In this document: in pieces, positions 19,198 to 29,640 of the stretch | How positions within the stretch are numbered: the first letter of the stretch is position 1 | How the letters are laid out: the number at the start of each line of letters is the position of its first letter | NCBI GenBank assembly: GCA_020634495.1 | Contig: JACKBR010000006.1 | Coordinates: 1 to 64,000 of the forward strand | Direction: 5' to 3' | DNA length: 64,000 bases | Origin: Ardenticatenaceae bacterium | Lineage (GTDB): Bacteria > Chloroflexota > Anaerolineae > Promineifilales > Promineifilaceae | Translations under genes and position numbers: made by a program | The notes under the pieces: model-generated | Told to the model about the DNA's origin: nothing | What the model saw: only the letters and a program-made list of their open reading frames with translations | Databases searched by the model: none

Positions 19198-19786
19198 ACC
19201 CCACGCTCCTCAAAAGTACCGGCAATAATGAGTCCATAATTCGCTGCGGTTCCGGCTCCCCGGTGTACACCCAACGAATGATCACCCCATAGATTGCGCC
19301 CATCCAGGCGTAAGAAACAACTTCAATATCGGTTGGCGGAATGTCGCCTACGTCAACAGCCTCTTGCAGGTAGGTGGCAATCAGGTCAGCAAAGCGATCA
19401 TTCACTTCATTGCGTTTGTTTTCAAATGTGGCCCCCAGCCCCACGGCCTGCACCAGCAGCAGCTTGGCCGGGCGGCGATATTTGCCAAAGGTGATCAGGC
19501 AGGTTTCCAGGGCCACGCGCACCCGGTTGATGCCTACTTCTTCTTGCTGAATCGCTTCGGTTACGCGCCGCTCCAGCAGGTTGGCAAACTGGTCAACCAG
19601 CGCCAGGAACAGCCGCTCCTTGTTGGGAAAATGGAAGTAGATCGAGCCTTTGGAAGTTTGGGACTCGTCTACAATTTCGTCCATGCGGGTGTTGTAATAC
19701 CCTTTGCTGGCAAAAATATTGAGCGCCGCGTCTAAAATGCGGGCGCGGGTTTTATCGGGGTCTCGTTTTGTGTTGGTTTCATCCAT
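19172..19786 (-). CDS. TetR/AcrR-family transcriptional regulator
   Basis: A 204-residue repressor-type protein. The N-terminal helix-turn-helix reads TRARILDAALNIFASKGYYNTRMDEIV followed by SKGSIYFHFPNKERLF, the canonical TetR DNA-binding domain (residues about 13-60). The C-terminal ligand domain has no recognisable specificity. A perfect palindrome lies 22 bp upstream of its start (19808-19827), a likely autoregulatory operator. It is first in the minus-strand men/P450 block and is divergent from the metalloprotease gene, so it may control either or both. The stop codon lies in a micro-repeat. Confidence 0.92.
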   Translation of the reverse strand: MDETNTKRDPDKTRARILDAALNIFASKGYYNTRMDEIVDESQTSKGSIYFHFPNKERLFLALVDQFANLLERRVTEAIQQEEVGINRVRVALETCLITFGKYRRPAKLLLVQAVGLGATFENKRNEVNDRFADLIATYLQEAVDVGDIPPTDIEVVSYAWMGAIYGVIIRWVYTGEPEPQRIMDSLLPVLLRSVGFEKQEIRD

Positions 19787-19807
19787 AGCGTATCTCTTTA
19801 ATGTGTA

Positions 19808-19827
19808 AATAGACTGACGAGTCTATT
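19808..19827. promoter_or_regulatory. palindromic operator candidate for the TetR regulator
   Basis: aatagact-gacg-agtctatt is a perfect inverted repeat with 8-bp arms and a 4-bp spacer, placed between the divergent TetR and metalloprotease genes. Size and symmetry fit TetR-family operators. Binding is inferred from position only. Confidence 0.65.
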
Positions 19828-20032
19828 CAGATAAACATAGCACAATACGGCCGTTTTGGGGAGAAAAATCAGGCTCTTCACATTCTTTTGGCAGGTTGTG
19901 CCACCAAGATGCAAGCGATTTATCCATCCTCCTTTCCTGCGGAAAAAAGGTGTTACAATCTGTCACGCTGTAGTCACACCTGTGAGGCACACTCCCCCTA
20001 TTTGAAGTGTTCATGAGCAAAGGAGAAATAAC

Positions 20033-21205
20033 ATGTTGATGGATGATCCCCGCGATTGGCAAGCAAGAATCAAATCCCTGCAAAAGGCCGTTTCTGAATC
20101 AATCAAAATGATGGAGGAAGTGATGGAGGGGCATGGGGATGACATTTTAGCCGTATTTGGCGCTGAAATGGATGATGATACGGATTCGCCCTTTGTGGCC
20201 ATTCGGAGCGCCCTGGGGGAGGAAACGCCACGTCAATTTTTACGGACAGCGGCCAAGAAACGGCCGTCTAACATTCAAAAATCTTTGCGTAGTTTTAAAG
20301 TGCGCGATTTTTACCAGCTGGTGCAGGAAACAATGCAAATTTACAACAGTCTCTGTTTGCTGGAATCGTTGAAAAAGTTTGCTGATGAAGGATTCTCTTT
20401 TTTCTTGGATGGCTATTACAACGAAAGGGATTTGCCCGTATCGGCTAACTATCCGCCTCGTTCTGTGATGCGCACCATTGTAAGCCAGGTTTCGGTTGAT
20501 TTAAGCGTTATTCAAGATGCCGTAAACCAGCGCCGGCGGCTAAACTGCCATGCCACCCAACAGGCCCAAACGGTAGCCATGGCCGATCAGCTATCGTCGC
20601 TGGCCCTGGGGTTGGCAATTGACGCGGGCTATTTGCCCGAAGAGACGTTTGTCATCACCTATTTAGCCAAATCCATTCGCTCGCGACTGGTGCCGTATGC
20701 TGATGCGTTGTTGATCAGTGTGGCTTACGCCACCATGCAATCTGGCATTCACCCCTCGCGCGATTTTTTGGCGATTCCGCATGAAATTGGGCACCATCTG
20801 TTTTGGAACGGCCGTCACCCTGATACCACCAACATGCTGCGCGATGAACTGCTTTCGGCAGCGGCCACGGCTGGCATAGGCCCAGAAGATTGGCGCCTCA
20901 ACTGGTTAGAAGAGATTTTTGCCGACACCTATGCCTTGCTGCTGGCCGGGCCGGTCATCGCCCTCGATTTTCAGGACATGCTGGATGATGACATGTCTAG
21001 CCATTTTCGTGAAGATACCGACAAGCACCCGATTCCTGAGGTACGGCCGTTTATCCAAACCGAAATTCTGCGGCGGCTCAAGGATGAACATGGCCACATC
21101 ATCTATGCCCATGAATGCGACAAATTGGACCATAACTGGAGCAGCTGGATTAACAAACATCCTATGCGGCAAAAATATCCGGTTCGGGGTGTTGATGAGA
21201 GATGA
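20033..21205 (+). CDS. putative zinc metalloprotease (HExxH)
   Basis: A 390-residue protein without signal peptide or membrane helix. It carries HEIGHH (H250, E251, H254) and, about 40 residues on, WLEEIFADTYALLLAGP, where a glutamate (293/294) or D298 could be the third zinc ligand as in gluzincins. The N-terminal 130 residues are acidic and helical. AAGGAG precedes the ATG. I do not recognise a named family. The stop codon overlaps the ATG of the next gene (ATGA), so the two are translationally coupled. Cytoplasmic peptidase acting on the partner or on a regulator is plausible but untested. Confidence 0.75.
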   Translation: MLMDDPRDWQARIKSLQKAVSESIKMMEEVMEGHGDDILAVFGAEMDDDTDSPFVAIRSALGEETPRQFLRTAAKKRPSNIQKSLRSFKVRDFYQLVQETMQIYNSLCLLESLKKFADEGFSFFLDGYYNERDLPVSANYPPRSVMRTIVSQVSVDLSVIQDAVNQRRRLNCHATQQAQTVAMADQLSSLALGLAIDAGYLPEETFVITYLAKSIRSRLVPYADALLISVAYATMQSGIHPSRDFLAIPHEIGHHLFWNGRHPDTTNMLRDELLSAAATAGIGPEDWRLNWLEEIFADTYALLLAGPVIALDFQDMLDDDMSSHFREDTDKHPIPEVRPFIQTEILRRLKDEHGHIIYAHECDKLDHNWSSWINKHPMRQKYPVRGVDER

Positions 21206-21642
21206 CGGGGCGGGCAATTGTAACGGCCGTTGATCCCCTCATCACCGTCATTTTAGACACACTCAGCGCCATCGTTCCAACCGAACGCGAATACGACGGC
21301 ATGGAAGGCAGCGATGATGTTTCTAAACTGTACACAGAGTTCCAAAGCAACATCATGCCCGACGATGATAACGAACTGGTGAACCTTTTTCTGGATGGCA
21401 ACGGCACCGAACATGAACTCATCCAGATTTTAAGCAACTTCACCGAAGTCTCCTTCCTGGCCCACACCGAGGCAATTGCCCGTAAAGATCCCAAAACCAT
21501 CACCTCCGGTGAGTGGCTCCAGTTTTTACGCTGCCACGGCTGGTCCAACGAAGGCCCCATTAGCGATGGGGGTGGCACAACAACAGGAACAGGGACGACA
21601 AGCGGAGGCGGAACAACCGGTAACGGTGGCGGCAAAAACTAA
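21202..21642 (+). CDS. small acidic protein with Gly/Thr-rich tail, coupled to the metalloprotease
   Basis: A 146-residue protein beginning MTGRAIVTAVDPLITVILDTL. Its start codon overlaps the stop codon of the upstream HExxH protein gene. The body is acidic and predicted helical; the last 25 residues are low-complexity (GGGTTTGTGTTSGGG and similar, ending GGGKN). A flexible glycine tail on a small protein paired with a protease could be a substrate, chaperone or inhibitor. No family recognised. Alternatively the pair might be one protein split by a frameshift, but the tight ATGA overlap argues for two. Confidence 0.65.
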   Translation: MTGRAIVTAVDPLITVILDTLSAIVPTEREYDGMEGSDDVSKLYTEFQSNIMPDDDNELVNLFLDGNGTEHELIQILSNFTEVSFLAHTEAIARKDPKTITSGEWLQFLRCHGWSNEGPISDGGGTTTGTGTTSGGGTTGNGGGKN

Positions 21643-21656
21643 AGGAAAAAGCGTCC

Positions 21657-24600
21657 TCAAAGCTGACCATATTTTTCAACAATTGCCCGGTTTTCTGGCA
21701 CATTTTGTAAAAAGGAGCGCCTGCTTTCCAAATCTGGAATGCTGCTTGCCTGCATTTGCAATCGTTGGTGCGCGTCTTCAATAAGACCTGGCGCTCGTGG
21801 ATCATCGTAAAAATCTAACAATGTGTAGCAAAGCCAGTAAAAACCAAACGGATCGCCCAGGCCGTCTAAGGTTTGGGCGTCCAATTCCGCCAAAGATTAA
21901 TTCCAGGCCAGCCTGAGCTTTACCGTGAGACCCATTGAGGTGGGCAATGTGCGCTAACCCTAACTGGGGCGGTAGCAAATGGTGGGTTTCCTGGTTTAGC
22001 TCATACCGTAAAAGCAGTGCAGCCTGGAAATATTTTTCAGCCTGGGAGAGTTCGCTTAAAGCAGTTAAGGTTTCAGCATAGACATGCGCGGTAATGGCTT
22101 CGGCAAAGCGTAGGCCAAGGTCTTGTTCAAGGGCCAAACATTTTTCGTAATAACCTTTTGCTTCTAAAAACTGCTGCCGTTTTGCAAAAACTTCTCCCAG
22201 GTTGTTTAGAATGATTGCCTCGCCTTGTTTTTCGCCAGTTTCTCGCCGAATGATGAGGGAGTGCTCGTAAAATTGCTGCGCTTTTTCATAATTTCCAAGC
22301 ATATGGGCAATCGTGCCTAAGTTGTTTAGCACAACGCCAACGCCCCGCCGATTGCCAATTTCCTGGTAAAGGGCAAGCGCTTTTCCCAGGTGAAGTTGGG
22401 CCAGGGTGTATTCTTGCTGGTGCCCGGCCAGCGAGACCCAGCCGGTTGAGCGTGAACGCTTCTTTGTGACGGTCGCCTAAATCCTTGGCGATGTGCAGAA
22501 CTTGCTTTTTTAGATGTTCGCTTGCGCTGTAATCGCCTTGCTTTAGGGTAATTTCGCCCAGGTCGTACAGGGCATTGGCTTCACCTGAACGGTTCCCAAT
22601 GGCACGATAAATTTGCAATGCCTTGTCGATCTTTGTTTTGGCCTGAGAAAAATCGCCGAGCCAATGCAGCGCGGTTCCCCAATGATAATGCCCGTCGGCA
22701 ATAAATTTGTCATGGCTAATTTCAGTGGCGATTTGGAGGCTGTTGGCTGCGGCTTCGATTTCGGCGGGGTAGTTGCCCATTTCTTCGGCAAACCGGGCCT
22801 GCCGCAGGAGAATTTCTGCCTGTTTTTGTTTGTCTTGTGTTTCGTTGGCCAATTGCACCAGGGTTTGTAAGAGGCTTTCTTGGTCGGGGCGTTTACCTTG
22901 CCAATGGTAAATTTTTTCTTGGGCAAGCAGCAATTCGTAGCGGGTTTGTTCATCGCCTGGCGGGATGAGGGCCAGAGCACGGCCGTAATAATCCAGCGCC
23001 TCGTTGTTTTGGTACGCTTCGCGGGCCGCATCACCGGCTTTTTGCAAATAATCGCAGGCTTTGCTGGTGAGGCTGCCCTGCTCGGCATGGTAAGCCAGCT
23101 CGCCATAGTGCGAGGTGAGGTCAGCGGCGTACAGCGTTTCTAAGGCGGTAACGGCCAGTTGGTGCAGCGCCTGCCGCCGGGCGCGCAGCTGCATTTTGTA
23201 GGCGGCGTCGCGCACCAGGGCGTGCCGAAACAGGTAATGCAGTTCGTTCAATGCGCTCCAAATGGCCGCCTGTTCTGCCACGGTAAGAATGGTGCTCACG
23301 TATTCTTCATCCCGCAGCATTTGGGTTAGCAGCTGTACCTCAAACTCACGGCCTAACACGGCCGCATGCTGCACGCCGTTTTTTACGCTGGCTGTCAAGC
23401 GGTCTAATCGCGCCACCAGCAGGGCATGAACATCGCGGGGCAAGACGGTTTGCTGTACGGCCGTTACCGCCCACCCCTCATTCGATTCCTGTAATAAATC
23501 TTGTTCTTGCAGGTAGCGGATAATTTGCTCAGTAAAAAAGGGATTCCCTTCGCCCCGGTTAGCCAACAATGTTTGCAACCCTGCTGAAATTGGCCCACCG
23601 AGCAGCTCAACGGCCAGTTGATTTAGCTCCAGCGGGGTGAGCTGGCCCAGGGCAATGGTTTGCCAGGGGATGACGCCTGTTTCTGCCTGGTCGAGCTGCT
23701 CAGGGCGGCTGGTGGCCAGGATTGCCAGGGGGTATTGTGTGTCGGGAACGGCCGTTATCGTGAGCCACAGCTGCTGCAAAAATTGGTGCGAATCGGCATC
23801 TAGCCAGTGGATGTCTTCGATTACCAAAGGGTGGGCTGCTGCAAACTTTCTATTTTGAGCAGGGTTGTCAGGGCAATGAGGGTGTTTTCAAAACGGCCCT
23901 GGGGTTCTAGCCGCGTATAAAGCGAATCGGGCCAATGTAAATCGAGCAGCGCCCCTAAAAAGGAGCGGGTTCGTTCGAGTTCTCTTGCCAGGGTTGGTTG
24001 TGGCGTGTTTGCCAGCAGTTGATTGAGTTTTTGCTCAAATTGGGCCTTGTTTTCCGCCTCAGTTTGCTGGGTAGATTGTCTAAAGTAGCGCTGTAGCCAG
24101 TAGCGCAGCGGGTTCAGTGACTGACGTAAAATTTGGTCAGTTTGGCAAAGCAAAATCTGGTGGGGGCCAAAATGAGCGGGAAGGGTATCAAAAAAGGTGT
24201 GCAGCAGGCGACTCTTGCCAATGCCAGCTTCGCCTTCAACGCGCAATGCCCCGGCAAAACGGCCGTCTGCCAACGGCCGTACAAAGGCTGCCAATTGCGC
24301 CATTTCTTGCTGCCGCCCCAGCATCTGCCCGGTGAAAATGGGAACGGCCGTTTCTTGACGATTGATCAGCCGGTAAACAGGCTGCTCCCCAGCAAATCCC
24401 TTAAACGGCCGTTTTCCCACAAACTCCAAAGAAAACTGCTGCCGAACACGCTGAAAAATTGGGGCATCGACCCAAATTTCGCCCGGCGGGGCGCTGGTCA
24501 TAAAGCGTGCGGCCAGGTTGACGCCGCTGCCGTAGCAAGTGAACTCTTCGTGCAGCGGCGAGCCGATGAAACCCGCATGGGCAACCCGGTAGGTGACGCC

Positions 24601-25570
24601 TGCCCGGATAACCGTTTGGCTTTGCTGGCGCAGCGCCAGGAGAAAACTCAAGGCGCGCTTCAATGTCGGTTTCGTGGGCAATGGGTGCGCCCCAAAAAAG
24701 CAGCAGCGTGCAGCCCTTGTCGCCAAAGTCCAGGCGGCTGGTAACGCTGCCAAACTGCGCCTGAAGATCAAAAACGGTTTGCATGAACGGTTCTAACTCA
24801 GCCTCGTGCTGGATGGCTGGCAGGCTAATAAAAACGTTGACAATTTGCCGAAATTCACCTTGCAGTGATTGGGCAATGAGCATTTGGGGGAAAAAATAGC
24901 CGAGCAGTGGCAGGTTGGGACTGGGGACTGAAAATGGCTGGGCGGGCGTCAGGGTGGTGGGACGGCCGTCTAGCACAAAAAAATCATTTCGCGGCGATAC
25001 CTTAACCCCAGCGCCAAGCGCTTCTGCTAACGTGGCGCTGAGAACGACTTCGCCAGGTTGGGCCTGTTTTTCAGCCAGGGCACATTCTTCAACGGCCGTT
25101 CCCCGGAAGTAAAACGCGGCGCGTTCTTGTGATTTGTCGCTAATGATGGCCCACTTCGCTTCGCCCAGCGCCAGCCCAACTTTGGCCGACATCTGAAAAT
25201 TGCCGTAGGGGGTGTGGCTGATGGGGTGGCGGATGAGGTGGTGCTGCGCTTGCCAGGCGGCGGTGATGGCCTGCTGCACGATTTTAGGTTGGGCAACGGC
25301 CGTTTCGATGGGAAAAAATGCGGTGAAGGCGTCCCCGGCAAAGTTACTCACAAAACCGCCTTGCTCAAACACAACCTTTACCAGCGGTTCAAAAATGCCT
25401 AGCATGACGGAAGCCATGACTTCGGAGCCGTGCTGCCCGTGCTGCATCAACTGTTCCATTAGTTGGGTAAAGCCAGAAATATCGACAAACAGGCCAACGG
25501 CCGTAAACACACCTTGTCGGTTTTCTTGGGCTAACTGATCGAGGATGAATTGGGGAACTAAATTGTGCAT
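21657..25570 (-). pseudogene. class III cyclase / AAA-type ATPase / TPR regulator, four frameshifts
   Basis: Five minus-strand frames join into one protein of about 1,300 residues. Start MHNLVPQFILDQLAQENRQG; first cyclase-homology domain with VGLFVDISGFTQLMEQL and GGFVSNFAGDAFTAFFP; a second cyclase-like domain (RLDFGDKGCTLLLFWGAP, then GSGVNLAARFM); a P-loop ATPase (LRVEGEAGIGKSRLLHTFF and MVIEDIHWLDADSHQFLQQL); then long TPR repeats (LNNLGTIAHMLGNYEKAQQFY and others) to the C-terminus at 21657. This is the architecture of guanylate/adenylate cyclase-AAA-TPR regulators in Chloroflexi and mycobacteria. Frame changes near 24660, 23825, 22430 and 21880 are single-base. Cyclase activity is uncertain. 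Confidence 0.8.
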
Positions 25571-25624
25571 GGTGGTTTGTGCCCTTTGTGCGGTGTTATG
25601 GGTAAGTTTACCAGAGGTAAAAAA

Positions 25625-25778
25625 TAAATCACGGCGGGCGGGAGTATACCAGTATGCCAGTTTGCAGGTTTGCAAGTATGCGAGTACGTTGGGTTGCGAG
25701 ATTGGTTTATCATTTACTCGCCCACTCGCCCACTCGCCCACTTTCTACCTACCATTTGCCACTTGCCCACGTGCAAAC
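25625..25778. repeat. micro-repeats 'ccagtatgccagtttgcag' and 'cactcgcccactcgccc'
   Basis: Tandem degenerate units (cagtatg/cagtttg/caagtatg, then cgcccact three times, then ccatttgccacttgccc) fill the gap between the divergent cyclase-TPR gene and menA. A GTG-initiated extension of the cyclase frame reads into it, which shows how such repeats lengthen open frames. Confidence 0.6.
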
Positions 25779-25793
25779 CTATAATCATCGCCC

Positions 25794-26720
25794 ATGACCA
25801 AAACAACTCAACCGACCCCTACTTTGCGTAAAGCGTGGCTGGATGCCATGCGCCCGCGTACGCTGCCTCTGGCGCTGTCTTGCATTGCCCTGGGCACTTT
25901 CCTGGCTACGGCCGATCATGCTTACAGTTGGCCCATTACCACGCTGTGTTTGTTAACGGCCGTTTTCCTGCAAATCCTCTCCAACCTGGCCAACGATTAC
26001 GGCGACTCAATCCACGGAGCCGATCATGTGCAGCGCGAAGGGCCGCAGCGGGCTGTGCAATCTGGCCAAATCTCGGCAGCCACCATGAAGCGCGCCATGA
26101 TTCTCTTTGCCGGGCTTTCTGGCGTGAGCGGGCTGCTGCTGCTTTGGCTGGCTTTTGGCGCGGAAGGGCTGCTGGGGCTGCTGATTTTTGTGCTGCTGGG
26201 CGGCGCAGCCATTTGGGCGGCGGTCAATTACACCGCAGGCAGCAAGCCTTACGGCTATGCGGGCTGGGGCGACCTGTTTGTGCTGATCTTTTTTGGTTGG
26301 GTGGGGGTGCTTGGCCCGTATGTGCTGATGGCCCAGCAGTTCAATTGGACGCTGCTGCTGCCGGCCACAAGCTGCGGTTTGCTGGCGGTGGCGGTGCTAA
26401 ACGTCAACAACATCCGCGACATTGAGTCTGACCGGCAGGCGGGTAAATTTTCGATTCCGGTGCGGTTGGGGCCAGAGCGGGCGCGGCTGTACCACTGGCT
26501 TTTGTTGGGAACGGCCGTCTTCCTGGCCACCTTCTACGTTTTACTCACCTTCACCAGCTACTGGGCTTTTCTTTACATCATCACGGTGCCGCTGCTGGTT
26601 CGTAACGGAACGGCCGTGCAAAACACCCATTCCCCCCTGGCGCTCAACCCGCTCCTCAAGCAGATGGTGCTTTCGGCACTCGCGTTTAACTTGCTGCTGG
26701 GCCTTAGCCTCATTCTGTGA
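25794..26720 (+). CDS. menA: 1,4-dihydroxy-2-naphthoate polyprenyltransferase
   Basis: An integral membrane UbiA-family enzyme of 308 residues that attaches the isoprenoid tail to DHNA. Both Asp-rich prenyl-diphosphate motifs are present: NLANDYGDSIHGAD (about residues 65-80) and NNIRDIESDRQAGK (about 205-218). Eight to nine hydrophobic helices can be counted. MenA is favoured over UbiA or chlorophyll synthase because of the NDYGDxxxGAD form and the menF/D/E genes within the window. It stands alone, divergent from the cyclase-TPR gene. Confidence 0.92.
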   Translation: MTKTTQPTPTLRKAWLDAMRPRTLPLALSCIALGTFLATADHAYSWPITTLCLLTAVFLQILSNLANDYGDSIHGADHVQREGPQRAVQSGQISAATMKRAMILFAGLSGVSGLLLLWLAFGAEGLLGLLIFVLLGGAAIWAAVNYTAGSKPYGYAGWGDLFVLIFFGWVGVLGPYVLMAQQFNWTLLLPATSCGLLAVAVLNVNNIRDIESDRQAGKFSIPVRLGPERARLYHWLLLGTAVFLATFYVLLTFTSYWAFLYIITVPLLVRNGTAVQNTHSPLALNPLLKQMVLSALAFNLLLGLSLIL

Positions 26721-26722
26721 GT

Positions 26723-26797
26723 TGTATTCAGTAGGTCAGTTATCAGTACGTCAGTCACTGAAAACTGATTACTGACGTACCGATTACTGAATACCAT
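26723..26797. terminator. hairpin of 'cagtaatcagt' micro-repeats after menA
   Basis: gtcagttatcagtacgtcagt (about 26732-26752) is complementary to the actgacgtaccgattactga block (about 26771-26790) with a central cactgaaaact loop region. It sits 10-70 bp after the menA stop codon. No T-tract, so terminator function is tentative. Confidence 0.5.
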
Positions 26798-26997
26798 TCT
26801 CCTCTGCGCCCATCCAAAATGATCCGAAGCAATTGGGGAACGAATAACAACGAAAATTTGATCGTCGTGGCTTGCTTCGAATTTTCACTCAATTTTCACT
26901 CTACGGCGCATTATATGATGCATCATTGGCAAAACGAAAGCGATTTGGTAAGCCTACAAGCATAAGCTTAAGCAATCAGAAGGCAAGAGCAAAATCC

Positions 26998-29538
26998 ATG
27001 TCTATGGCAAAAATGAAGGCTTTCCCCACCGAACCGGCCGCAGCATCTCCGCCAATTACAACATCATCCGTCCCCGCAGCGGTCGATGGTGATGCCAGCC
27101 TGCCCCCGCTAAGCCTGGCGCTTAATGCTGTGGCCAACGCCAGTTTGTCCCCAGTGACTTTAGGGTTTGCCTTATTCCACTTTTTTTTGGCGGCAGCCTA
27201 CGCCATTTTTCTCCCCCCAGAAATGATTCCGACGATTGTGCCCCTGGTGGCGGGTACGGCCGTTCTCCTGCTGGGGTTATATGGATTTATTCGAGCCTGG
27301 CCCGTGCCTGATACCTGGGCACAGCCTATTGGTGTGGCCATCGCTGCCCTGGCCATTACCAGCGTATTTATCCACCTCAGCCTTTCCACAGAACCGCGAC
27401 AAACCAGCATCATTACCTTTTTGCTCATAGGCATTAGCGTCTTTTTGCTTTCGCTGCGCTGGTTAGGGCTTGTCCTCATTGGCACCCTGGTTGGCTGGCT
27501 GCTGGTGGTACACCGCTGGCCCGTTTCCCCTTCGCTTATTTACAATGGCATTTTGCTCATTCTTAGCGTGGGCATTTCCATTGTTGTGTTTTACGTGCGG
27601 CGGCAGTCGGTGGCCCGGTACGAGCGGCTGCGCTGGGAAGATGGCCAGCGACGTGCCCAGCTCCAACGTCGCGCCCTGCAAATGGAAACCAGCATGTCGC
27701 TGGGGCAGCACATCACATCCATTTTGGATCTGGATTCCCTGCTGCAAACGGTGGCAGAGCTGATCAAGGCGCAGTACGATTTGTATTACGTGGGCATTTA
27801 TCTGCTCGATGCTCAGTCGGAAGGATATTTGGTGCGGCGGGTTGGCGTGGGAGGCAATGCCAACGGTCAAAAACGGTCGCAAATGCGCATTCGAGTAGGG
27901 CGTGAAGGATTGGTGGGGTGGGTGGCTGGAAACGGCCGTTCCCTGCTGGTAAATGACGTCTTGCAAGACAGCCGCTACATTCCGCACGACCTCGTTTCCC
28001 AAACGCGCTCAGAGCTGGACTTGCCTTTACGCGCTGGCCGCCGCCTCATTGGCGTGCTCAGCCTGCAAAGCGATAAAACCGCCGCTTTCATTCAAGATGA
28101 CATTCCCTTTTTGCAATCTTTGGCCGATCAGGCGGCGATTGCCATCGACAACGCCTCACTGTACCAGGGCGAACGGGCGGCGCGTCTGCTGGCCGAAACC
28201 ATGCACAAAATGGGGCGAGCGCTCACGGGCACGCTAGAATGGAATGAAGTGTTGGAGTTGATTTTGGCCCAGCTGGAAGAACTGGTCGCTTATGATCGCG
28301 GTTCGGTTTTTGTGTGCCAGGGCGATTATTTGCAGCTGGTGGCGGCGCGGGGGCTTCCCGACGAGAGGCCAGACAAAGCCAAATTCGTATCTCGTTGGAA
28401 AATGAAAGCATTTACCGGGAGATTTATGAAACGCAACGGCCGTTATTCATCCCCGATGTGTTGCAATGGCCCGATTGGCAGCAAATTGAAACCTTGCCCG
28501 TTGCCCGTGCCTGGCTGGGCGTGCCGCTCATTCATGGGGAAGAAGTGATTGGCATGTTGTCGCTCACTCGTGAAACAACCACCCCCTTTACCGATGAGTC
28601 GATTGATTTAGCAACGACCTTTGCCGCGCAAGCGGCCGTTGGGCTAGAAAATGCCCGCCGCTTCGACAAAACCACCCGCTTCTCCCAACAGCTTGAGTAT
28701 GAAGTAGCCCAGCGCACCCAGGCCATCCAAGAAGCCTATGCCCGGCTGGAGCAGCTAGATCGGGCCAAGTCGGACTTCATCGCCATTGCTTCGCATGAGC
28801 TGCGCACCCCGCTGACCATTTTGCGCGGCTACAGCCAAATGTTGTTCCAGCAGAACAGCGTTCACCGGGATGAACAAATCGAAAAGCTGGCCTCTGGCAT
28901 TGAATCTGGCGCAATGCGTCTGGAAGAAGTGGTGAGCAGTATGCTAGAAGTGGCCAAAATCGATAACCGTGCCTTACAGCTTTACCCCAAACAGATCTCT
29001 TTAGCGGCCCTTTTTGAACGTCTGGCTGACACTTTTGCTGATGCAGTTCGGCAACGACAGCTCAAGCTCATGGTTGTTAATGTGGATAATTTACCAATGG
29101 TGGAGGCCGATCCCGACGCCTTGGAAAAAGTGTTTTATCATCTTTTGGTAAACGCCATCAAATACACTCCCGATGGCGGCACGATCCATGTTTCTGGGGT
29201 GGTTCATTATGCCAACGGCCAGCGCCAAATCGCCGACAAGGTGGAAATTTTGGTGCGAGACAGCGGCATTGGCATTGATCCTGACATGCACGAACTGATC
29301 TTTTCTAAGTTTTACCAGACGGGGGAAGTGGCGCTGCACTCCTCGGCAAAGACGCAGTTTAAGGGGGGCGGCCCCGGCCTGGGTTTGGCCATTACACGGG
29401 GCATTGTGGAAGCGCACGGGGGCAAGATTTGGCTAGAAAGTCAAGGCTACAACGAGGAGAACTTGCCCAGGCACAACGTTTCATGTGCTGCTGCCGCTTT
29501 CTCGTGAGGGAGTGGCGGTTGTGGGGCATAATGAGTGA
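26998..29538 (+). pseudogene. membrane GAF-GAF sensor histidine kinase, frameshifted
   Basis: A sensor kinase of about 845 residues. Six hydrophobic helices (about residues 45-210), a first GAF domain (SLGQHITSILDLDSLLQTV to LADQAAIAIDNASLY), a second GAF domain (LELILAQLEELVAYDRGSVF to AAQAAVGLENARRF), then HisKA with SHELRTPLTIL (phospho-His), and HATPase_c with NAIKYTPDGG and GGGPGLGLAI. The frame changes near 28390 (after PDERPDKAKF) and again near 29468; the corrected end reads GTTFHVLLPLSREG with a stop at 29536. The ATG at 26998, preceded by AGGCAAGAG, is favoured over the longer frame. No partner response regulator is adjacent. Confidence 0.83.
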
Positions 29539-29610
29539 GAAGTGAGAAGTCAGAAGTGAAAAGTGAAAAGTGAGAAGTAAGAAGTGAAAAGTAAAAAGTG
29601 AAAAGTGGGG
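29533..29610. repeat. tandem 'gagaagtgaaaagt' micro-repeats
   Basis: About ten degenerate 7-8 base units (gagaagt, gaaaagt, aaaaagt) in direct tandem, the cleanest run of this family in the window. It begins inside the last codons of the histidine kinase and ends before the convergent glutaminyl cyclase gene. Confidence 0.7.
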
Positions 29611-29640
29611 CAGAGGGAACCTCTCATCTTTCAAAATGAA

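Noticed and set aside
25571..25741. GTG-started extension of the cyclase-TPR protein
   Set aside because: The extra residues are encoded by cgcccact and cagtatg micro-repeats; the domain starts at MHNLVPQF.
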